Assembly: GCA_035760965.1 (NCBI GenBank)
Contig: DASTRY010000055.1
Location: forward strand, 13,536-77,535
Reading direction: 5' to 3'
DNA: 64,000 bases
Source of the DNA: JADGHX01 sp035760965
GTDB lineage: Bacteria > Pseudomonadota > Gammaproteobacteria > Steroidobacterales > Steroidobacteraceae
Position 1 is the first letter of the stretch. Each line of letters begins with the position of its first letter. Positions 26,529-34,389 of this stretch are shown here, one piece after another. Both the position numbers and the translations under genes were made by a program. Under the pieces are notes generated by a model. That model had not been told where the DNA came from. It saw only the letters and a program-made list of their open reading frames with translations, and searched no databases.

Positions 26529-26560
26529 GGATACCTTTCAGCTAACGCGACGATGCGGCC

Positions 26561-27982
<1,422 letters not shown>

Positions 27983-28008
27983 ACTTCAGTTCTCCGATAA
28001 AAAAGAAC

Positions 28009-28085
28009 GAGCGCCGTGTTGGTGTTTCCCATCGTGCTCTGAGCCTGGCAGGTCCCCAACGACCCGTCGCAACGCTCCTCAGCAG
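28009..28085 (-). promoter_or_regulatory. SAH riboswitch in the ahcY leader
   Basis: On the minus strand the leader reads GAGGAGCGTTGCGAC (28080-28066), CAGGCTC (about 28047-28041) and GGCGCTC (28015-28009). These match, in order, the conserved blocks of the SAH-I riboswitch, in which the 3' GGCGCTC pairs with GAGCG at the 5' end. It ends 27 bases before the ahcY start codon. Known members are on-switches that bind SAH and reject SAM. It starts about 58 bases after the metK stop, so a promoter may lie within or just after metK. Confidence 0.92.
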
Positions 28086-28142
28086 CACGATGGCGGCCGC
28101 ACGACACCGTGCGGCCGGATACGGTGGTGTCAGCGCGCCCGA

Positions 28143-29315
28143 TCACGCCGCGCGGACACTTTTGCCGTCGGCGGCGAGCGCCTCGGCACGATCGGTTCTT
28201 TCCCAGGTGAACTCGGGCTCGGTGCGGCCGAAGTGGCCGTACGCCGCCGTCTTCTGATAGATCGGACGCGCCAGGTCGAGCATCTCGCGCAACCCATAGG
28301 GCGTCAGATCGAAGTGCTTGCGCACGAGCTGCGTCAGGCGCTCGCGCGAGAGCCGGCTCGTGCCGAACGTCTCGACCATGATCGAGGTCGGCTCGGCGAC
28401 ACCGATGGCATACGACACCTGCACTTCGCATTTCTCCGCGAGGCCCGCCGCGACGATGTTCTTCGCGACGTAGCGCGCGGCGTACGCCGCCGAGCGATCG
28501 ACCTTCGACGGGTCCTTGCCCGAGAAGGCGCCGCCGCCGTGGCGCGCATAACCGCCGTAGGTGTCGACGATGATCTTGCGGCCCGTGAGACCGCAGTCGC
28601 CGACCGGCCCGCCGATGACGAAGCGGCCCGTCGGGTTGATGTGGTACTTGGTGCGCTTGTCGATCCACTTCGCCGGCAGCACGGGCTTCAGGATCTCCTC
28701 GATCACCGCCTCGCGCAGGTTCTTCGTCGAGATGTCCTCGCTGTGCTGGGTCGAGAGCACCACCGCCTCGAGGCCCACCGGCTTGTCGTCCTCGTAGCGC
28801 AAGGTGACCTGGCTCTTCGCGTCCGGGCGCAGCCACGGGAGCTTGCCCTTCTTGCGCACGTCCGCCTGCTTCTTGACGAGGCGGTGCGCGAGTGCGATCG
28901 GCGCCGGCATCAGCACGTCCGTCTCGTTGGTCGCGAAGCCGAACATCAGGCCCTGGTCGCCGGCGCCCTGCTTCTTCTCGTCCTTGCGGTCCACGCCCTG
29001 CGCAATGTCGGGGGACTGCTTGCCGATGATGTTGATGACCCCGACGCTCGCCCCGTCGTAGCCCATCTCCGAGGAGTCGTAACCGATATCGAGAATGGTC
29101 TTGCGGATCAGCGCTTCGAACTCGACCTGCGCGGTGGTCGTGAGCTCGCCGGCGACGATCGCGACGCCCGTCTTCACGAGCGTCTCCACGGCAACACGGG
29201 CCCGCTTGTCCTGCGCGAGCACCGCATCGACGATCGCGTCCGAGATCGCGTCCGCCAGCTTGTCCGGGTGACCCTCCGAGACCGACTCGGAGGTGAAGAG
29301 ATAGTTGTTCGACAT
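28143..29315 (-). CDS. metK: S-adenosylmethionine synthetase
   Basis: With the ATG at 29315 the protein has 390 residues. Signatures are all present: FTSESVSEGHPDKLADAISD, GDQGLMFGFATNET, the glycine-rich loop GGGAFSGKDPSKVDRS and VSYAIGVAEPTS. It makes SAM from methionine and ATP. It sits 38 bases after the PfkB-type kinase gene and about 58 bases before the SAH riboswitch that leads ahcY, so synthesis and recycling of SAM are encoded together. Frames reading further upstream of 29315 are read-through from the kinase region and do not add family sequence. Confidence 0.96.
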   Translation of the reverse strand: MSNNYLFTSESVSEGHPDKLADAISDAIVDAVLAQDKRARVAVETLVKTGVAIVAGELTTTAQVEFEALIRKTILDIGYDSSEMGYDGASVGVINIIGKQSPDIAQGVDRKDEKKQGAGDQGLMFGFATNETDVLMPAPIALAHRLVKKQADVRKKGKLPWLRPDAKSQVTLRYEDDKPVGLEAVVLSTQHSEDISTKNLREAVIEEILKPVLPAKWIDKRTKYHINPTGRFVIGGPVGDCGLTGRKIIVDTYGGYARHGGGAFSGKDPSKVDRSAAYAARYVAKNIVAAGLAEKCEVQVSYAIGVAEPTSIMVETFGTSRLSRERLTQLVRKHFDLTPYGLREMLDLARPIYQKTAAYGHFGRTEPEFTWERTDRAEALAADGKSVRAA

Positions 29316-29353
29316 CTGTGTGCTGTCCTGCTGAAAGTGGTGAGCGTGGGTAC

Positions 29354-30322
29354 TCAGGCGCCGAAGCTGGACGCCAGGCGCTGCTCGAATTCGGTACGCG
29401 TGAAGCGGTGATTCTGCGGCCCGCGCGTCTCGATCTTGATGGCCCCCATCAGCGAGGCAATCCGGCCGGTCTGGACCCAGTCCAGCCCGTTGAGCAGGCC
29501 GTGCAGTATACCGGCCCGGTACGCATCCCCACACCCTGTGGGGTCGACCACGGCCTTGGGGGCTGCGCAGGGGATGCTGATCGGCCCGTCCTTGGTGTGG
29601 ATCGTGGAGCCTTGCGATCCAAGCGTCACGATCAGCGCATCCACCTGCGAAACCACGTCTTTCACGGTCCAGCCCGTCTTCTGCTGGACCATCTGCCACT
29701 CGTATTCGTTGACCGCGACCCAGGTCGCCTGCGAGACGAAGCGCTCGAGGTCCTCCTTGCCGAACATCGGCAGGCCCTGGCCCGGGTCGAAAATGAAGGG
29801 AATCTTGGCCGCGGCGAACTGCTCGGCATGCTGGATCATGCCGTCGCGCCCATCCGGCGCGACGATGCCTACGGTCGCCCCGTGCGCGTCGTCGACCCGG
29901 TTCTCGTGCGAATGCTGCATGGCGCCCGGGTGAAACGCGGTGATCTGGTTGTCGTCGAGATCGGTGATGATGAAGGCCTGCGCGGTGTGCTCGGTCGGGA
30001 TCTCCTTCACGTAGTCCCGCGGCACGCCGTTGCGGTCCATCCATTCGGCGTACGAGGCGAAATCCTTGCCGACCGTCGCCATGGGCATCCCGACGTCCCC
30101 GAGCAGGCGCAGGTTGTAGGCGATGTTGCCGGCGCACCCTCCGAACTCGCGCCGCATCTGCGGCACGAGGAAGGAGACGTTCAGCATGTGGATCTTGTCC
30201 GGCAGGATGTGATTACGGAATCGATCGCCGAAGACCATGATCGCGTCGTAGGCGATCGACCCGCAAATCAGGGCCTTCCCTGGCATCACCTTCCCTGGCC
30301 TTGGTGTCGGCGCGTTGCTCAT
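29354..30322 (-). CDS. PfkB-family kinase, probable adenosine kinase
   Basis: The 322-residue protein is a ribokinase/PfkB fold: GSIAYDAIMVF at the N-terminus, FGGCAGNIAYNL substrate site, and DPTGCGDAYRAGILHGLL, whose Asp is the catalytic base. Members annotated as adenosine kinase or generic carbohydrate kinase share the HMLNVSFLVPQMRREFGGCAGN segment. The place between metF and metK, two genes from ahcY, fits removal of adenosine released by SAH hydrolysis, which keeps that reversible reaction moving forward. The substrate is inferred from context; ribokinase-like activity on another sugar remains possible. Confidence 0.8.
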   Translation of the reverse strand: MSNAPTPRPGKVMPGKALICGSIAYDAIMVFGDRFRNHILPDKIHMLNVSFLVPQMRREFGGCAGNIAYNLRLLGDVGMPMATVGKDFASYAEWMDRNGVPRDYVKEIPTEHTAQAFIITDLDDNQITAFHPGAMQHSHENRVDDAHGATVGIVAPDGRDGMIQHAEQFAAAKIPFIFDPGQGLPMFGKEDLERFVSQATWVAVNEYEWQMVQQKTGWTVKDVVSQVDALIVTLGSQGSTIHTKDGPISIPCAAPKAVVDPTGCGDAYRAGILHGLLNGLDWVQTGRIASLMGAIKIETRGPQNHRFTRTEFEQRLASSFGA

Positions 30323-30380
30323 CTGCGTCGTTGTTCCTTTTATTCCCGGCCGGCTTCGTCAGGGTGTCAACGAATTCGGG

Positions 30381-31328
30381 TCAAGCGTTCATCACGAACT
30401 TGTCGCTGTCCGGCTGCAGCTCGAAGGCGCCGTCCATCACGGCACGCATCCAGGTCGCCGTCGCCATGACGCCGCCGAATGCATAGAAATGGGGGCGCAC
30501 GATACGGGCTTCCGGGTGGGCCTGCAAACCGCGCAGGATGCCGACCATCATCTCGTCCGGACCGGTCTTCATGCGGGCGAGATTCGTCATCGCCGAGAGA
30601 TTCTTGGCGAGCGAGCCGAGCGAGGCGCCGACACCGCACGCCATCGCGAACTTGATGAGCTTCTGGAGCGGCGTCGGGCCGGCGATGCCGATGTGCACCG
30701 GCAGCGTGATGCCCTGCGCGACGAGGCCCGCGGCCCACTTGACCGCCGCGTCCGGATCGAAGCCGAACTGGGTCGCGATGTGCACCTTGATGCCGGTCCG
30801 CTCAGCCCAAGCCTGCTTGTGCTTCAAAGCGGCCAGCAGCACGGTGGGACCGACGTGGCGATGCCCTTCCGGATGTCCGGCGACGCCCGCGGCCTTGATC
30901 CCCGCCTGCTCGAGCGCGCCCGTGTCGATGACCTCCAGGGTGCTCGTGTACTTCAGAGGCTGTTCGCGATCTCCCGCCACCAGCAGAACCTGCTCCACGC
31001 CGGCGTCCGTGAGCTCGCCGAGCGCCGTGCGCAGCGCACGCTCGCTCTCGAGCCGGCGGGCGACGATGTGGGGCGAGGCACGGAATCCCAGACTCTGAAC
31101 CTTGGCAGCGACGCGCACGACGTCGTCGAGGCTCGCTTTCGGTGTGTGTGCAACATAGACCGTCATCCCCGCGGGCAGCTTGTTCACGAGCGCGGGCACC
31201 AGCTCCTCGTCGTGAGTGGAAATCTCCGTGGACGCGGCGCGCGCGAACTCCACGATGCGGCTCTTCACGACCTCACCGCTGGCTGGCTCGACCTTGGCGT
31301 TCATTGCGACCTTTGCTTCTGCGTTCAT
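30381..31328 (-). CDS. metF: Divergent methylenetetrahydrofolate reductase (MetF-like)
   Basis: The 315-residue TIM-barrel flavoprotein retains MetF landmarks: GVEQVLLVAGDREQPL, GVAGHPEGH, KVHIATQFGFDPDAAVKWA and LPVHIGIAGPTPLQKLIKFA. The N-terminal FEFFPP motif of classical MetF is missing and is replaced by ARAASTEISTHDEELVPAL, while a Glu is kept near the same position. MetF links 5,10-methylene-THF and 5-methyl-THF. Next to a LigM demethylase it is expected to run toward oxidation of the methyl group, as proposed for the ligM-metF-ligH operon of Sphingobium. It follows the methyltransferase-like gene by 26 bases. Confidence 0.8.
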   Translation of the reverse strand: MNAEAKVAMNAKVEPASGEVVKSRIVEFARAASTEISTHDEELVPALVNKLPAGMTVYVAHTPKASLDDVVRVAAKVQSLGFRASPHIVARRLESERALRTALGELTDAGVEQVLLVAGDREQPLKYTSTLEVIDTGALEQAGIKAAGVAGHPEGHRHVGPTVLLAALKHKQAWAERTGIKVHIATQFGFDPDAAVKWAAGLVAQGITLPVHIGIAGPTPLQKLIKFAMACGVGASLGSLAKNLSAMTNLARMKTGPDEMMVGILRGLQAHPEARIVRPHFYAFGGVMATATWMRAVMDGAFELQPDSDKFVMNA

Positions 31329-31354
31329 CGATTACCCTTGCGAAAAGAAAAGCG

Positions 31355-32545
31355 TCAGACCCTGCGTCGCGTGACGGTGAAGGTCTCGTCGTTGAACCAC
31401 AGCCCGCCGTACTTCTGCAGCACGGCCTGCGTGGCCTGGAGGTAGGCGCCGCTCGTGACCATCGGCTCGAGCCGCTCGTCCTCGATCTGGTTCACGTAGA
31501 TCGCCGCGTTCCAGGCGGCGAACAGAGTCGAGGTGCCGATGCGGTCGGCGATCTCCGACGGCAGGGTGTGCATCTCGTAGCGGAAGATCGCTTTGTCGTC
31601 CGGCGGCGCATGCAGCGTGTAGTCGCGCGCGTCGCGACCGAGCTCGACTTTCAACGCTGCAAGCAGCGCATGGCGGTCGACGGTGAACGGGTTCTCGCCG
31701 GGCCACAGCCGCTGCACGATCTCGAGCGCCGGGTCCTTGCCGGCCGACTGGATGGCGAGCAGGCGGCCGCCCGGCGCGAGGCTGCGCACGAGCGGCGCGA
31801 GCACCTTCTGCGCTTTGAACTCGGCGGACATGCGCGCGCGCCACGGCTGCGAGGCGAGAATGAAGTCGTAGCTCTCGAAGATGCGGCCCGGCTTGGGAAT
31901 CACCGCATCGAGCAGGAACTTGTGGTCCTCGCGATAGAGCACGAGCACCGAGGGACGCACGTAGGTCGGGTTGCCGCTCTTCACGCTGAGCTTGGTTTGC
32001 CAGCCGTACGCGAGAGTCGGCGCGAGCTCTTCGATCTGCTCCGCGTACTCGTGCGCGGAGTTGCCGGTGAGCCGCACCTCTTGCCAGTTGAGCGCGGCCG
32101 CGAGGTGCGTGTCGCGCGGCATGAGGCGCGGCGCTTCGGCGTAGTTGAGATTGGTGATGACGAGCACGGTGGCGGGGTGCTCGAAGAAGCGGTCCGGCAT
32201 CTTCTCGAGACCGAGGCGCACATCCTCGAGGCTGATCTCCTTGGCCACCGCGAGCAGCGGCACCGTCGGGAAGATGCGATGCGTGTTGCGCATCATGCGC
32301 GAGAGCACCGTGGCATCGCCCATCCCGGCGTCGAAGATGCGCAGCGCCGGCGGCTGTGGGCGCACGTGAATCAGCTCGTGCGAGACGCGCCGCGTGATCG
32401 CGGACTTCTCGTTGCACGTGTTGACGAACGCCAGGTACTTCTGGCGATTGTCGTAGAAGCGAAAAGGCGTCGACGCATCCGCGGCGGCTGCGATAGCGCC
32501 CGCATCGCTCGAGCCCCCCACGGCGCTCTTGGCGGCGACGTTCAT
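31355..32545 (-). CDS. Methyltransferase-fold protein of unknown role
   Basis: The 396-residue protein contains a class I SAM-binding-like motif I at about residues 69-80 (RIFDAGMGDATV), followed by LLAVAKEISLEDV where the acidic post-II residue would sit. A second half includes DFILASQPWRARM and LAPGGRLLAIQSAGKDPALEI, the latter like motif VI of methyltransferases. No substrate family is recognised. It is the first gene of the minus-strand C1 operon and is preceded by two hairpins in the leader. Position suggests a partner in methyl-group or SAM homeostasis, but it may have lost catalysis. I would treat it as a new or poorly described family. Confidence 0.6.
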   Translation of the reverse strand: MNVAAKSAVGGSSDAGAIAAAADASTPFRFYDNRQKYLAFVNTCNEKSAITRRVSHELIHVRPQPPALRIFDAGMGDATVLSRMMRNTHRIFPTVPLLAVAKEISLEDVRLGLEKMPDRFFEHPATVLVITNLNYAEAPRLMPRDTHLAAALNWQEVRLTGNSAHEYAEQIEELAPTLAYGWQTKLSVKSGNPTYVRPSVLVLYREDHKFLLDAVIPKPGRIFESYDFILASQPWRARMSAEFKAQKVLAPLVRSLAPGGRLLAIQSAGKDPALEIVQRLWPGENPFTVDRHALLAALKVELGRDARDYTLHAPPDDKAIFRYEMHTLPSEIADRIGTSTLFAAWNAAIYVNQIEDERLEPMVTSGAYLQATQAVLQKYGGLWFNDETFTVTRRRV

Positions 32546-32603
32546 TGCGTCGTTCCTCTACGGTGCCTCTTGGAACGGACGCAGACGGTACCCAGGCCTC
32601 TGG
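32546..32603 (-). promoter_or_regulatory. Double-hairpin leader of the C1 operon
   Basis: On the minus strand CCCAG-AGGC-CTGGG (32603-32590) forms a small stem. Then GCGTC-C-GTTCC (32582-32572) pairs with GGAAC-GACGC (32556-32547), ten pairs with one bulge and a 15-base loop, ending one base before the ATG at 32545. The GAGG that could serve as ribosome binding site lies at the loop/stem edge, so the hairpin could control translation. It does not match a riboswitch class I recognise. Confidence 0.5.
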
Positions 32604-32692
32604 GAGCCCGGAAATCGAAAGGTGCGATACGAGTTATTCGTGGTGCAAATAACGCCCGAGCAGGCGCTCATGCCCGCTTGCGGTGCGTACGC

Positions 32693-33118
32693 TCACCTCG
32701 AGATCTGCAGCTTCCCGAAGGCGATCCCGAGGTCCCAGCCCTTGCCCGTCCCGGACAGGGCGAGCGAGACCTCGCCTTTGGTCATGACGTTGGCCTGTGC
32801 CGAATTCACGGCACCGGCGTGGGCTTCGGCTGCGACATAACTACCGAGCAGCTCCTCGATGCCCCCGGAAATGCCGGTGAACTCGCCCCGGCCGTCCTCG
32901 ATGGTGGACTTCCCGACGGTCAGTCCGCCGCCGCGCGCTCGCAGCTTCACGTTCATGGACTGGCCGTTGCTGCACTTGATATGGCCCGTGCCATTGGCCG
33001 TCTTGTAGAACGCCGACCAGCCGCTCATCTTGAAGGTCATCGTGCACTTGGTGTTGCCCGCATGGGCGGCCGCGCTGGCGGCCAGCAAGACGAGGGTGGA
33101 AAGCACTGCTCTACGCAC
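32693..33118 (-). CDS. Small secreted protein of unknown function
   Basis: The 141-residue product begins with a strong signal peptide (MRRAVLSTLVLLAASAAAHA). The mature part has two cysteines (TKCTMTF and HIKCSNG) that may form a disulfide, then Gly-rich beta-like sequence ending GKGWDLGIAFGKLQISR. The pattern of a cysteine-bearing first strand followed by GxY and Ala/Gly-rich strands is reminiscent of DUF992-type periplasmic proteins, but the match is weak. It lies between the fds operon and the C1 operon, on the same strand. There is no evidence of a C1 role. Confidence 0.65.
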   Translation of the reverse strand: MRRAVLSTLVLLAASAAAHAGNTKCTMTFKMSGWSAFYKTANGTGHIKCSNGQSMNVKLRARGGGLTVGKSTIEDGRGEFTGISGGIEELLGSYVAAEAHAGAVNSAQANVMTKGEVSLALSGTGKGWDLGIAFGKLQISR

Positions 33119-33227
33119 GATAGTCGCTCCTCAGCAAAGCACGAGCGCGGCAGCAGGGCTGCGGCGCGGCGCCCATGCTTACGCAGGACGTCGCGCGTTT
33201 CAATCTGTCGCGTGTTGCGGGCGCGCC

Positions 33228-33482
33228 TCAGCCGCGGGCCGCAGGAGGTTGCTGCGCGGAGGACGGACGCTCGGCCGCGAGGAGCGCCACCGCTTTGCGG
33301 GCGACCTCCTCGAGACCCTCACCGCCCGTGCGGTCGTAGTGCTCGAGCATCTGCTTGCGCATGCGCGGCTCCCAGAACCGGCGCAGATGGGTGGCGACGG
33401 CGGCGGGCGCGTCTTGACCCGACTCGGCTTCGTAGAAGTACGAGATCTCGTTCGCCATCTTGATCAGTGATTCGATTTTCAT
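33228..33482 (-). CDS. fdsD: NAD-dependent formate dehydrogenase delta subunit
   Basis: The 84-residue protein starts MKIESLIKMANEISYFYEAE, the typical FdsD opening, followed by VATHLRRFWEPRMRKQML. FdsD is a small accessory subunit of the soluble FdsABG complex, needed for assembly or stability of the molybdenum enzyme. It is last in the operon, and its ATG overlaps the TGA of fdsC/fdhD (ATGA). Confidence 0.88.
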   Translation of the reverse strand: MKIESLIKMANEISYFYEAESGQDAPAAVATHLRRFWEPRMRKQMLEHYDRTGGEGLEEVARKAVALLAAERPSSAQQPPAARG

Positions 33483-34276
33483 GACGTCAGTCGTTCGGGG
33501 TTGGCATACACCACGTGGCTCGTCCGCCGCGCAAAGCCGACCAGCGTCAGGCCGGTCTGCTGCGCCATGCGAATCGCCAGCCCCGTGGGGGCGGATACTG
33601 CGGCGACGAACGCGATGCCTGCCGTCGCCGCCTTTTGAACCATCTCGAAACTCGCGCGGCTCGTGATGATCGCGTATCCCGCGCTCACGTCGGCCCCGGA
33701 CCGCACGAGCGCACCGATCACCTTGTCGAGCGCGTTGTGGCGACCCACGTCTTCGCGCACGAGCTGAATGCCCTCGCGCGGCAAGACCCACGCCGCGGCA
33801 TGGATGCTGCCCGTGCGCGCGTTGACGGGCTGACGCCCCTCGAGCTGCAAGAGCGCTGCGTGCAGCTCGGCAGCCGTGACCGTCGGGCCCGCGCCCACCC
33901 GCGTCGGGGGGCGAATCGCCTCATCGACCGTTTCGGCGCCGCAGAGCCCGCAACCGCTGCGTCCGGTGAGATTGCGCCGGCGGCGCAGCAGCTCCGAGAA
34001 GCGCTCGCCCGCAATCCCGATGCGCACCTCGACGGACTCCGCACCGCTCACCACTTCGACCGACTGGATCTCGCGCGGGCTCGCGACGAGCCCTTCGCTC
34101 ACCGTGAACCCGACCGCGTAATCCTCGAGATCCGCCGGTGTCGCGAGCATCACGACGTGCGGCACACCGTGATACACGAGCGCGACCGGCACTTCCTCGG
34201 TGACGAAATCGGTCGTGTGCGTGACGACACCGTCGAGCCAGCGCTGAACCGGCACCTCCGAGCTGCTGCGGTTCAT
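33479..34276 (-). CDS. fdsC: Formate dehydrogenase sulfurtransferase (FdhD/FdsC)
   Basis: The 265-residue protein carries the CGLCG motif (RSGCGLCGAET), the cysteines with which FdhD-type sulfurtransferases pass sulfur from IscS to the Mo-bis-MGD cofactor. It also has LVREDVGRHNALDKVIG and ITSRASFEMVQKAA, standard FdhD segments. Without this step formate dehydrogenase is inactive. It lies 113 bp after fdsA and overlaps fdsD, matching the fdsGBACD order known from Cupriavidus and Rhodobacter. Confidence 0.93.
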   Translation of the reverse strand: MNRSSSEVPVQRWLDGVVTHTTDFVTEEVPVALVYHGVPHVVMLATPADLEDYAVGFTVSEGLVASPREIQSVEVVSGAESVEVRIGIAGERFSELLRRRRNLTGRSGCGLCGAETVDEAIRPPTRVGAGPTVTAAELHAALLQLEGRQPVNARTGSIHAAAWVLPREGIQLVREDVGRHNALDKVIGALVRSGADVSAGYAIITSRASFEMVQKAATAGIAFVAAVSAPTGLAIRMAQQTGLTLVGFARRTSHVVYANPERLTS

Positions 34277-34389
34277 CGGCGACGCGCCGCCGAGCGGGCC
34301 GCTTCACGGACGACTGGGAGCGCCTCGCGCGCGCCTCCGCAACCGACCACGCACAACCCGTTCATGGACCGAGGCCGGGCCGCCGTGCG

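Noticed and set aside
28143..30137. A 664-codon frame that looks like a MetK fusion
   Set aside because: The N-terminal part is an out-of-frame reading of the PfkB-type kinase gene. MetK proper starts at 29315 with its conserved N-terminus.
33228..33791. A longer fdsD frame starting at 33791
   Set aside because: The upstream part is antisense-like Arg/Gly-rich reading across fdhD. The ATG at 33482 overlaps the fdhD stop and begins with the conserved FdsD opening.
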